From contig CM053327.1 of the NCBI GenBank assembly GCA_028583605.1, positions 16,169,629 through 16,233,628 on the forward strand: a stretch of DNA of 64,000 nucleotides, read 5' to 3'. Under the pieces are notes generated by a model that saw only the letters and a program-made list of their open reading frames with translations, had not been told where the DNA came from and did no database searches. The position numbers and the translations under genes were made by a program. The DNA comes from Dastarcus helophoroides. Taxonomy: Eukaryota; Arthropoda; Insecta; Coleoptera; Bothrideridae. Shown piece by piece: positions 1 through 11,194 of the stretch (the first letter of the stretch is position 1; each line of letters starts with the position of its first letter).

Positions 1-2408
1 CACTCTTATGGTAAAACAAAAAATTTCCAATTAAATTTTTGAAGCATCTTCATGGTGATTCTTTTAAAACATTTAATTTTTCTTTAAACAACGAGTCTTT
101 TATTAATTTTCTTAATTTGAGGTTCTGCTACTACTAGTACTTCATTCATCTGCGGAATTTCTCTTTGAAATATAAAAATCCATTTTTATTGGGTTCCATC
201 CTCTCTATAAAATCTTTGGTAGGCATAAATTGATATTAAGTGGTGGTAAAAATATACCAGAGAGCTTTACAAGTGCAAATGCTTTACAGTTTTCTATTTC
301 TATCTAAAGATCTACGTGTAGAACAAACTTTTTCCTAATTATGATTTTTTTTCGACCTCTGGTGGCCCATTCACATAAAGAGTATCCAAATTTTAATGAT
401 AAAAAAGACATCAATTGAAAAATTAATAGGATCATGATATTAAGTTTTATTTCTCATAAAGTTTTTTAAGATGTAAATAATATATGAACCTAAATAAAAA
501 CGAACAGTATTTGGGAAGACTACATTTCCCAAAATGAATTTTAACTTGCCACAGGGCTGGGAATGATGAAAAAAAAATAATACGGTTTCATGGTTAAGGT
601 AGGTAGTCCAAATAAAATTACCTACCATAGTGCATGTAATCAAATCAAAGCTGACCAGTGTTACTAATCAAATTATTGCTAACAAAGGGAAATTTTATAA
701 TGTATTTTAACGAATGAATTTAAAAGACTATCAGTCAAAAGGAGCATTTGATAATTATCAATAATCATTACAATTTCCTCCCGCTTTTAACATATTGTGA
801 ATAATGCTTCATTATTCTCTCATTTTTTCAACCCTTCTTATTTGTATACTCGCTCATAAGGGTGTCACTTACACAATGTGCCTATTTCAGATTTGAATGC
901 CTTCCTTTGTAAAAGGGTGTGAAAAATGCGTAAATAATGCAAGGTCTTTGTTTGTAGATGTCGCTGCTTTATGTACTTCAGACTATCACGCGTTGTATAT
1001 CAGGTCTTAAAAATGTTCTCTAATGTCAGTGTGGATGTAATTTTTAGGTCATATTGTACTAATTGACATCAATTCATTTTTTTAAAGGATAAGAGTAGGT
1101 GTTCAAAGTTTAACAACTTATGATTATATATAGTACGATTCATACAATTCAAAATATCAAACAAAGATTCTGATTTCCATCGAGAAAAAATACTGTTCCA
1201 AAAATAACTGTAGTCTCATAAAAATAATTAAATATTTAAAAAATAATTTTAATATTAGTTGAATGTATTCTCACTAACAAGGAATATGATTTACATGTTC
1301 TATAATTGTCCGAAATGTTAGGTATAAATATATTTTTCTAAAACAGAACCAAAATTTATATTTTACAATTACAATTTGCAAAATTTAATTGCGATGGCTA
1401 ATTAGGAATTAAAACTATACATAAGCACCTGAGCTAGTGCGTCATCAGACTTACTTTCAATGCAAACTGAAGGAAAATCAACCCTAAATAAAGTATAAAA
1501 GGAGAATAAAAAGTAAACTCTTAAAGCGAAATTAACATAAGTTGAAGGTTAGCATGAATAATAAATTCTCTTTAAGCTTGTTTGTTCTAGTTAAGCATTT
1601 ATTTTTCTAATGTCACAATAGGATAATTCACTATTTTGGGCGTGATTCTGATTAATGTATTTCGTTTCAGAACCTACAATTTGCCCATTCTTAAAATCGC
1701 ATTAATGTTCGAGTTGAGTGAATTTTGATAAAATTCGCCTGAATTAATGTCACCACCAACCCAAACGATCTATAGTTTTAATTTCCCATAGTACACCTAG
1801 CATGCAATAATACGTTCAGGAGAGGCACTGAAACCTATAATTTGGCAGTTTTTCAATTTGTATGCATGTTTGCGTTTACTTTCATGACATGGCACTCTTG
1901 GGATAGGGCTTGGTTATTCGTTTTTCATTAAAGATTAGACAATTATTGCTAAAATAATTGCGTAATTTCAACTAATAAACAGACAATTCCAGTTAATATT
2001 TGATGGCACGCAACAACGCATTACAATTTGAACTGACCTCTGACCGTAAAGCCAATAAATGAAATTTTCAGTTGTCAGATTAATGATTACCTTGTTTAGT
2101 TTGAACCGACATTCAACCTCCACTTTTTGTTTATGGAAACACTGTAGAATTCTAAATCGAGAGAAATTCGTGGGCCTGTCTGAAAAGTTTAAATCTCTAG
2201 ACACACCATTAAATTTGCAAGAGCAAACTTACGTTGTACACCATTTAAATATTTTATTAACTTAAATGGATTTGGTCATAATCTCTCCAATTTCACACTT
2301 GCCACGTACAGAATGTATACTTTATTTATCACATAAAAACAATATTTTTAGTTGCAGATTTTATAGCTTTGGTTAAATTAATATGCTGAAAAGTTACTGT
2401 AAACTCTA
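1..2408. other. A+T-rich stretch, no gene recognised
   Basis: Stops are frequent in all six frames. The longest open frames (about 67-78 codons at 440-643 and 1968-2265) show no recognisable domain, and the two near 2.0-2.2 kb overlap on opposite strands, as expected by chance in low-complexity DNA. No repeat or RNA gene was recognised. Confidence 0.6.
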
Positions 2409-3253
2409 CTATACTCTGTTCACCCCACAGATATAGTCAGCCCTCCTTAAAAAAAAAGACAGGTCCACATCATATTAAGGAAAATGATAAAATGTGATAA
2501 AAAAATATTCACTGACCTTTTCAACCCTAACTTCGTGGAATTCTTTAATATTCATAACTATTGAGCTTTATTAACGATTAAAAAGCAACAGATATTAAAA
2601 ATTCCACAACGCTTTGTTAAATATTTGCTAACACCAGATCAGGTTTTGCATTACTGCATCATGCAATATTTATAATCTAGTCAATTTACACTTATGAACA
2701 AGCAGCTTGATCTTCTAAACACATCTCTAAATGAAGCTTTGGACGAGAATTCGAGTTAGACGGAATATTCGTAGAAGTACTGTGACACATGGAGCTTGTT
2801 AGCATAACAGCGGCTAAACAAATATTTATCAAAACATTGTCGAATTTTTAATATCTGTTGCTTTTTAATCATTAATAAAGTTTAATAGTTATAAAGGAAA
2901 TAGAAAATAAATTTAAATAGAATTGTACAAAAAATTAATAAATCGTTATATTATTATATGCTGAACAAAACTCTTCCTCTGATCATTTGTGTACAATTAT
3001 AAGATGGCTTCCCTTGCACGATGGATCTTCAAGCCGCTAGTTTTGAAACTGACTACTACGAAAAACGAAACTTATTTGGTTATAACTTGTCACTCTAAAA
3101 GTCAACGTTACTAATAACGTGGCCAATCAAATTTACTATGGTGTGTGTGTAGCGATGCGGCATTTTCAATACAACCAATAGAATAATTTATTTAAATATG
3201 GCGCTTTTTTATGGGAATTATCTAGCTATATCTGTTGGGTGAACAGAGTATAG
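2409..3253. mobile_element. MITE-like element with 28-bp TIRs and an inner hairpin
   Basis: The ends are a 28-bp inverted repeat with one mismatch: 2409-2436 (CTATACTCTGTTCACCCCAC...) against the reverse complement of 3226-3253. A second, imperfect inverted repeat of about 75-85 bp lies inside (about 2558-2634 against 2810-2893; shared core AATATCTGTTGCTTTTTAAT), so the left half can fold on itself. There is no ORF of note, so the element is non-autonomous. TA dinucleotides sit at both ends, which fits a mariner-type TA target, but the exact duplication is ambiguous because the TIR itself contains TA. The superfamily is inferred only from this. Confidence 0.7.
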
Positions 3254-3599
3254 CGACTTAAGAATACTTTCAAAATTTTAATTGTCTTATGAAAAGTGAA
3301 CAAAACATGTATAGAAAGAAATTCATAATTTAAAAACCATGGCTTAAATATTATTAATAAAAATGAAGTTTTGTCTGTGATTTCAAAATAACTGTTTCAA
3401 TTTGGATCCTTATTTACTAGTCTTGAAATGCACCAAATTCATTTTAGCTTCACCGAGCGAAGTTTGGAAATATTTAAAATGTTATTATAGTTACTATTAT
3501 ATTTAAATTGACCCACTGAAGCTTTATGAATATAGTGCAATTCAAAATAACTTGTTGTCCAAGCTCGTATTATATTTTCCTAATAAAAATCCCAAACAG

Positions 3600-3860
3600 A
3601 TGTTTTTAGAATTTTTGTCTGTCTGTTTATCCAGGCCAATCTCGTAAATGGCTGAAGTGATTTATACGAAAGTTTCACTTAAATTGGAAGCAAATTTTCG
3701 TTTATTTTTGATTTTAACTGTGCCAACCATTTTATTTAGAGCTAAATGTTGTAAAAGTTAGTTTATCTGTAATATCTGGTAAACAATAAATTTTATGGCA
3801 GGAAATATATTTATCACGTAATTTGTAGGTCTATACTTCTTTGTGCGAGTGCTACTTCAT
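3600..3860 (+). repeat. Possible transposon 3'-UTR relic (TCTGTCTGTT... motif)
   Basis: The run TTTTTGTCTGTCTGTTTATC followed by text of the kind 'aatctcgtaaatggctgaagtg' resembles dispersed arthropod repeats found at the 3' ends of retroelements. No coding remains or boundaries are visible. The call rests on remembered resemblance only. Confidence 0.3.
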
Positions 3861-4640
3861 GAAATATTGAGATTTGAAGAGTTAAAAAAACGAATGTCAA
3901 CAATGCTTTGCTGAGTATTGGTGCTTATTTAAACTTGTTTTCCTTTGTTCGCTGTCTATGCTGAGATTCAAAAAAGGAGAACTAAATGCATACCTAAATA
4001 TTTGCAGTAAGCGCTAAGTGTCTTTTCTACAAAAATTTCCCTAAATGAGTTAAATATGTTAAAGTTTCTTGTGATACTTTCTTGGGTTCGCTTTTCATAT
4101 ACGAAGTCGTCTTGAGCAATCTGTATTAGTAATGTTATGAAATGCATCAAATTTAAATATCATTATTCTTAGTAATATTTATTTCTTACTCAAATATATA
4201 ATGTAAGAGCAAGCAGAGTAAGCGAAAATTAATAACTAGAGACCGGATTTTAGGTACAATCAAATAAGCTAAAAAATGCTAACTTAGGACAAAAATGAAC
4301 AGTTAAAAAAGGAATTAAAAAGGCAGAATACTCTAAAAAGGGCATTAAAAGGTCAAAACATCAATTAACAAGAAAAAACATTTATTGACAATTTGGAACA
4401 TTAACTTTTCTCCAATTTCAAATTAAATATCTCTCAACATTATCCGTTGGACAATTTGTGCTTCTTCACGGCAATAAATACTCGTTATTTAAAAAGTTTT
4501 TCTCTATATCAGCGTTTTCCAAACTTTTTTTTTTTTTGTCATGAGCCGGTAACCTTTATGCTTTGTCGTCACCCATTAAATCATTTTTTAACTATCTTGA
4601 AACATCGTTTTTCCTTTAAATGTTTCGACCCCATTTTAAG
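3861..4640. other. A+T-rich stretch, no gene recognised
   Basis: A 60-codon frame on the minus strand (3968-4150) and a 78-codon frame on the plus strand (4447-4683) show nothing recognisable. The second one already runs into the phenylalanine-rich translation of the T-rich array that follows. Confidence 0.5.
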
Positions 4641-7000
4641 ATTAGAAGTCTCAATTTCGTCTTTTCTTTCTAGGATTTTTTAATTTTCTTTCTCAAAATT
4701 TTGACTTCAATCCCAAAATTTTGTCTTAAAATACCGAATTTGTTCGGTCTTAAAACTGAATATTTCTCCAGACTGAGTTTCTCTTAAAATTTCCGTACTT
4801 TTTGGCGTATATTTAATTCTTTATATTTTTCTAAAAAGTCGATATTAAATAGAGATTTTTTTCTCAAAATTTCGGTTAAAATCATGCTATTTAAAATTTC
4901 AAAGTTAAAATTTCAACAAAAAATGTAGAATATTCCAATATCATAACTTAAAAACATAAATGGTAAAGCTTTTCAAAAAATTCCCAATTTAACCTTCCAA
5001 TGTTTGATGATTAATTTAAATTTTGATTTTTTTAGTTAGGACTTATTTCTAAAGATTTTGACTTTAAAAATCATGAGGTTCTTTCCCAGATTGTTTTTGT
5101 TAATTTAAATAAAAATATTATTTTCTTTTATGTTTCTCCAACACAAACGTTTAATTTTTTTGCTAAAATTCTGCTCTAAACTCAAACTTGTTTTTTTTTT
5201 CCTAAAGCCAATATTAGCTAAAATTTTCTCAATATCAAAATTGATGCACATTGCTTTTCTACAAACTTTTGATGACTATTAAAAAATGTTTAAATCTAAG
5301 ATATCTACTTTAAAGAGGAATTGGGATTTTTTCTTTAAATTTAGAAATTGGAAGTTATAACTAGGTTTTTTTTTGGAACCTTTTATCATTTATCCATCAT
5401 GGTAGGCTCTTATTGGTCAGAAACATTATCATTATTAGTTTTATTAAACGTTTCTGCGAAAAAAATTTAAATATTTCCTAGCTGGGTCGTAGCTAAGTAA
5501 AAATAACTTTCATAATTTTTCTCAAAAGTAGTTAAATTTTAATATCTATTTTGAGTCCAATATTTCAATTCATATCTATACCGCCAATTTAAATATTTAA
5601 TTTTTCATTTCTGCGAGTTTAACCCAGCAATACCAATACCTATTTTAAAAGAGTAGAAATTTTGGAAGGAATGAAAATCCTGAAAATAAAAGTAAATATT
5701 TTTAAGTGCCAAAATTTTCAAAAAGTTTACATTTTCAAAAAATGTGAGGTGTGGGAAACGTTGAGATTCTGAAAGAGTTGAACTTTTTTAAAAAGGCCGA
5801 AATTTCCAAAATACAAGGTTAATAATGTACAAAAAGTCGAAATGAAGAAAAATATAGAACTTTTTTAAGTCAATAATTGCCAAAAAGTAAATTTCGAGAA
5901 AGCCAAAATAAAAGTCAAATTATTCTGGGTAAATTTGCAAAACAATCAAAATTTTGAAAAAGTCAAATTTTGATGAAAATTAAAACTTGGAAAAAATGAA
6001 ACCTTTGAAATAAAATTGACAATCTTTTAAAATTTACAAAAAAGTCAAAATTTTGAGCAACAGTAGAAAATTTGAAGTAAATATTTTGAAAATAATTTGG
6101 AATGTTGATAAAAATGGGAAGTTGAAAAAAGGCGAAAATTTAAAAGACCTAATTTTCATAAAAATCGAATTCTTTAGAAAGAAATAAAAATATAAGAAAA
6201 AAAGAAAGCCATCACTTCGAGGAAAAGCATAATTGTTTACAATAAAGTCCACCTTTTGAAAAAAGTAAAAGTTTTTATTAAAAATAAATCAAAAAATTTT
6301 TAAAAGCTACAAAAAAAGTCGAAATTTCGAAACAAGGTATGAAATTTCGAAACATGGTATGAAATTTAGAATATAATTATAATTTTTAAAAATAAAGTAA
6401 AAACTTCTAGAAAAAGTCAACATTTTGAGTCAAAAGTTTTAAAATTTTAAAATAAAATTTTCAAAGGAAATCCGAAATTTTGAAAAAGATTAAAATTTTA
6501 AAATAAGTAGAAAAAGCCAACATTTTGAAAAAGAAATAGACATTTTGGAAAAGGTGTAAAAAGGAAATTTTTAAATGTCGACGTTTCAAACAAGTCGGAA
6601 GTTTTCAACAAACAAAAATTACAAACAAGTGAAAATTTCTAAAAAGTCGTTTTATTTTAAATACGAAATTTAAAAAAAAAGTGGAATTCGTTATTAAAAA
6701 AAGTTTTTTATAGTAAAATTGTTTAAAAAGATTGAGGTTTTTAATCAGGCAGGATTTAAAAAACAGGGTAATACCATTTTGAAAAAGGTTAATATTGTTT
6801 ATCGATCATAAATTTAAAAATAATCAGAATATTCAGAAGCATAAGAAAACTGAAAATTTTGCTAAAATGTCAATTATATAAAAAAAAGTCGACATTTTCA
6901 ACACCAAAAAATCTAAATGTGAAAAAATATCATCTCAGAAATGAAATTCTTAAATAAAGTTGAAATTAAAAAAAATATGGGAAATTTGAAAAAAAACTTG
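4640..7000. repeat. Degenerate TTTCGACTTTT / AAAATTTTGA array, strand flip near 5.6 kb
   Basis: Hundreds of imperfect copies of short words such as TTTCGACTTTT, CTCAAAATTTTGAC and their complements fill this stretch. From about 4640 to 5600 the T-rich form is on the plus strand; from about 5640 to 7000 the A-rich form (AAAAAGTCGAAATTT) is. Other blocks of the same material lie at about 8040-8500, 11195-11790, 12000-12800, 14040-14237, 16256-16530 and 23110-23760. Open frames here translate to Phe- or Lys-rich low-complexity peptides and are not genes. There is no fixed period, so it is a decayed minisatellite or diverged low-complexity repeat rather than a clean satellite. Confidence 0.75.
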
Positions 7001-7004
7001 ATAT

Positions 7005-7311
7005 TGTCACGCGTTATCGATTCGAATGATTAATACGCCGTGAATTATTCACTTGATTTCAAAACCGAACTCGGAAACACTACACTGTTTAATTAACTAA
7101 CTTATTCATTGACTTCTAACTATCTTGACTGAGGGAAAAGGGACCGCCTCATATAGGTCCTGGACCGGGTTCTAGAAGAATTTGGCAGATAAGGCTTATC
7201 GTTTGCCGAAATTTCTGCTTATCTGTCGTTTGATTTATGATCAAGGCCTCTTCCCCTTATCAAATTTTCTAGAAAATTCCCAACTAAACTTTATAATTAC
7301 TTTTTGTTACA
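7005..7311 (+). mobile_element. Solo LTR with 4-bp target duplication
   Basis: The segment starts TGTCACGCGTTATCG and ends TTTTTGTTACA, so it has the TG...CA ends of an LTR. It is flanked by ATAT on both sides (7001-7004 and 7312-7315), which fits the 4-5 bp target duplications of Ty3/Gypsy-type and BEL-type elements. Its base composition (GC-richer middle, 7140-7240) differs sharply from the low-complexity array on the left. No internal retroviral-type coding region is adjacent, so it would be a solo LTR left by recombination. The first about 130 bp are related to 38633-38790. Orientation is taken from TG...CA only. Confidence 0.6.
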
Positions 7312-7315
7312 ATAT

Positions 7316-9340
7316 CTTTACATTTTGAAAACCACGCCCGTTTAGCCAATGCATAAAATAATGCGAGACGTCGCGATTTCTTGGAAATTTCTTCTTGTTG
7401 TTATTATCGATTCAGTTTCCATGTTATTGCTTTATTTTATTAAGTACATATATCTGCCTAAATTTTTCAGAACTGTATTGTAAATGTAATTGGAGAACCC
7501 ATAGCAAAGGATAAATCGGCACGAACATTTTAAAGTAGGTGCAAATTATGTATAAAAAGGCAAGAAAAACAAGCGAAATTGAAATTTAAGCAATAACGTA
7601 TGAAAAACGCCGAAAAAGGTGAAAAGGTAGGTTATAGGAATTTACCTAAAATCCGATCCCTATTAATAACATAAGAAATCATCAAAATATAATTTTAACT
7701 TATTTCATTTTATCAGTCTTTCAGTATATGAGGTTGCTAAAAATGCCTATAAACAAATCAAAAAATCTACTCATATTTAAATTCTACACAAACCTAGTTG
7801 CGAGTGACGCTAGTTTATAGTTAAATGGCAATGTATTAAACATATGAAAATTACACGTAATCCGATCATTAGAAATTTCGTAGCTCCATATTTCACGGTA
7901 AAATCGAATTTTCGATTAAGAATTTTGAATTTCTACAAAAAAAAAAAAACAAAAAATGCAACTTTACCTCAATTTAACTGATGCTGTATCCCTTACCGTT
8001 TTCGGAATCTCTGTAGTGAGGAACGAATTTGTTATAACCTGTACATTTCCAGCGCAAAAATGAAATTTTGGAAAGAAATATCGAAAGTTAAAAATTGTCC
8101 CGAAGAATGTCAAGTTATTGAAAACAATTAAAACAAAATTTGGTGAAATTACAAGAAGAGAGTGGAAGTTCAATTTTAAGGTTAGTATTTAAAAAAATAA
8201 CTAACATCGAACTAAACTGATTTTGAGAAGAAAATTATCAATTTCAGAAGTTCTGAAATTTTTCGAAATTTAGGGCTCGAAATCAAAATGTCTAAGGTAA
8301 TTGTACAATTTAGAAGCATACAGGTAAAATGTTAACAAACATCGAAAATTTGGACAAAAATTTGAAATATATGAATGAAAAATGCCTCGAAATTTTAAGT
8401 TTAAATCCGAAATTTAAAAAACGCGAAAAGCGAGTTAAAGTTCTGTAAAATTCGCGAAACATGTCGGAAAATCCAGGCCCTTTTGGAAAAAGATGAGAAT
8501 TAAACGATGTGTTCGATATAGATGCATCATCAGCATTCTAAATCAGCAAAGCAATGAAGGAACGTTTTTGTTGAGTAGAAAAATATGTAGCTCTTTATAT
8601 TACGTTTTCATTTTTTTTAGTTTTTCATGAGACGAACCAACCTATTTTTATAAGTCGTCCCTAGAAATTTTCGTCCACTTTTATGTTATTTAATATTAGG
8701 GTTTTATTACTCACATAGATCGATACATGCGATAAGCACGATAACGGCATTAAGGGCGGATATATTTCGTTTTAGTGTGAATAATTTATAAGGAAATTGT
8801 CACTTGTAGGCCGCACAATCAAGAGTTGTTTATTTGAATATGTATAAAGGAGGGAGCGTGTTGATTTCACTTTTGTACACAGAGAGGACTCCCGTTTATA
8901 AAAATAAAAATGTTCGTGATTGCGTTTAGAGTGACGCATTGTCAAAACATAGTACCCCGGGGCGATTCAGACGCCCTCTTATCGCATATCTTAAATAACT
9001 AGGAACGGAGAGTGAAGCACGTCGTATAAAATACTCTGCCCATCTGATACCGGTGAATTATGGTACAAAAAGGAAAAAAGGTAATTAAGTTCTATTTAAA
9101 TAAGGTCCTTAATTAAATGTCACCTTTCAGCGGGATACTTTTTTCTGGTATACAGGCAAGATATTTACTAAATGAACTTCAATCCGCCTTAGAAATCTTA
9201 ATTAAAATAAGATAAATAGAAACATTGCGTTACAAGAACTTTCGTAGTCAAAATTATCTAGGCACATGTTGCAATTAATGTAAAAGGTTCGTATTTGGTT
9301 TTTTTTTTTGGTGGAACGAACTGGTCCTTGGTTATCTTCA
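7316..9340. other. Non-coding stretch; contains a block of the A-rich array
   Basis: About 8040-8500 is the A-rich strand of the degenerate array. A minus-strand hairpin-like word (CTGATGATG...CGAA) lies at 8509-8535. The 82-codon minus frame at 9258-9506 is simply the translation of the palindrome described next. No gene recognised. Confidence 0.5.
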
Positions 9341-9511
9341 AAAATTGAAACACAAATCTTGTCCCCTGAAACCAAGAAAGATTAAAAAAACACAACAGAC
9401 GTTGCTCTAACGCTATGCCATAACTTGGCTGTCGAAACCCGTTAGAGCAACCTTTGTTGTGTTTTTTAATCTTTCTTGGTTTCAGGGAACAAGATTTGTA
9501 TTTCAATTTTC
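9341..9511. repeat. Inverted repeat: two family F ends head to head
   Basis: Arms of about 72 bp (9341-9412 and 9440-9511) are near-perfect inverted copies with a 27-nt loop. Each arm contains the family F end (TTGAAA-CACAAATCTTG, CCTGAAACCAAGAAAGATTA, GTTGCTCTAACG). Related single copies lie at 10325-10492, 17045-17310 and 61570-61915. Confidence 0.8.
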
Positions 9512-10320
9512 GTATTTGGTGAAATAAAAATTTTTAACGATCGATTGCCAACTATTAGTTTATTATGAAAGCTAACCGTCGCTTTAATAATGGACTAAAT
9601 CGTCCGCAACCTCTCAGACATTAATAACATTTTGTAAAATGAAACATAACCAAGTGCGAATCTTTTAAGTTAAATGGTTTACAGCTTTCAATTTAACTGA
9701 ATTTTTCTCGCTCCCGGATAATGTAACAAACCTTGTTTACTTTAAAAACTGAAACACCAAAGGGGTTTGACTCACAATATGGCTTATAATCCGACGCGGA
9801 AGTCTTGATTTCAAACGAAATTAAAACGTGTCTGCTTTTAAATGGTTTAAATAAAGAACAGCAAATCCAATTAAAGGTTAGGGGCGTTAAACTTTGTGCC
9901 TCCATTAAACTTGGCGGAGCTTGTTTTAGAAATCTAACAGTTAAGCTATAAAATTAAAGTAAGTTGTATAACTAAAACAACAGATAAAGCAGTTGTCAGA
10001 AAATTAAATATTGTCCCTGCTGCTCTTGTACTTGAATATAGATAATGAATATCCTTCACTTGCACTTTCTCCAATTTAAATTGTTTTTACTTTTTTCTAA
10101 TCTTAATTTTAATTTTGAAATTACGACTTTCATCTACTATTTCTACTATTTTCTATAAATTTCGACTTCAAGCATATATTTATACTCCAAGTTACAGGAG
10201 CTCAATAACATAGTTTAGAATCAAAATTTTATCACATTAAATATTTGAAATGTAAAAATTTCGACAAAATTGTAGTGTGTTTGCTTGAAACTCAAAATTT
10301 TAACGAACTTTCTAATAATT
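9512..10320. other. No gene recognised
   Basis: A 70-codon minus frame at 9693-9905 has no recognisable motif. The remainder is A+T-rich with scattered array-like words. Confidence 0.45.
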
Positions 10321-10324
10321 GAAA

Positions 10325-10492
10325 TACAAGTCTTGTCTTGATACTATCTGTTAATGTCTCTCTGAAGATGATAGCTTGGCTATCGAAAGGCGTTAGAGCA
10401 ATCTTTGTTGTGTTTTTTTAATCTTTCTTGGTTTCAGGGGACAAGATTTGTATTTCAATTTTTGAAGATAACGAAAGACCAGTCCGTTCCTC
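10325..10492 (+). repeat. Family F dispersed repeat, partial copy with covarying hairpin
   Basis: Shares with 61790-61915 the segment running from CTCTCTGAAGATGA through GAAA.GCGTTAGAGCAA to the AATCTTTCTTGGTTTCAGGG end. The hairpin is GATAG-CTTGG-CTATC (10370-10384), preceded by CTGAAGA and followed by GAAA. In the 61.8-kb copy the same stem reads GACAG/CTGTC, a paired change. Confidence 0.75.
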
Positions 10493-10635
10493 CAAAAAAA
10501 AAAGAGACTTTCCAATATGAATGCAAAAATTTTTAGTCCTGAAATTTTTATAAAATTTTTCTCGAAATGTTGATATTTTACGCTTTCAAGCTATTGAAAA
10601 AATTTTCATAATAATTTATATTATATCATTATATA

Positions 10636-11050
10636 CAGGGTGTCCCCTCTATAAGTGCCTTAAATGAAGCCGATGATAGAAAAGGTAATTTTAAGGAAAC
10701 AGTTTTCTATGAACATGTATCCGGAAACCCTTAATAAAAAAAAATACAAGGTGGTAAAATTTGAATAAAAGAATAGTTTTTATTTTTTCACTTTCAAATT
10801 TTCGGAGATATTTAAACTAAATTTTGCACACGTGGTGTGTAGATAAAGGATCATTAATTAAGATAAAATTAAGTTTTCACCTCAACCAGTGGCGGAGTTA
10901 CGGGGAATCTGTAGTATTGTTTTAAAAAAAAAGTAATACGCCACTAAACAAAATGAAATAAAATACAATTTTTGGATAAAGCATTTATTTCTGAAGAAAA
11001 GATATCTCTTGACCATTTTTGTATGGGTTCAAACTTTAAAATTATACACT
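10636..11050 (+). mobile_element. Mariner-type terminal region, truncated
   Basis: Begins with CAGGGTGTCCCCTCT directly after a TA, the form of terminus seen on the mariner-like element at 44891. The following about 400 bp contain the phrase TTTTCGGAGATATTTAAACT, which resembles the leader of that element. No transposase remains are seen, and no matching 3' TIR. Best read as the 5' untranslated end of a decayed element. Confidence 0.45.
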
Positions 11051-11194
11051 GCAGAGACACTTTTACTTCCTAGTTTTAAGTTTTTACTTCTGCCGGCATC
11101 TGATGACCGCCTAATATTTTTTCTAAATACAATCCACTCTTAAAAGGTAACTATATTATTTCAATATTATTACTAAAATTTCCTATTTAGCTGG

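Noticed and set aside
6034..6252. 72-codon hydrophobic minus frame, possible membrane protein
   Set aside because: Phe/Leu/Ile-rich because it is the complement of A-rich array DNA; no start context or relatives.
9258..9506. 82-codon minus frame
   Set aside because: It is read across the family F palindrome and has no independent support.
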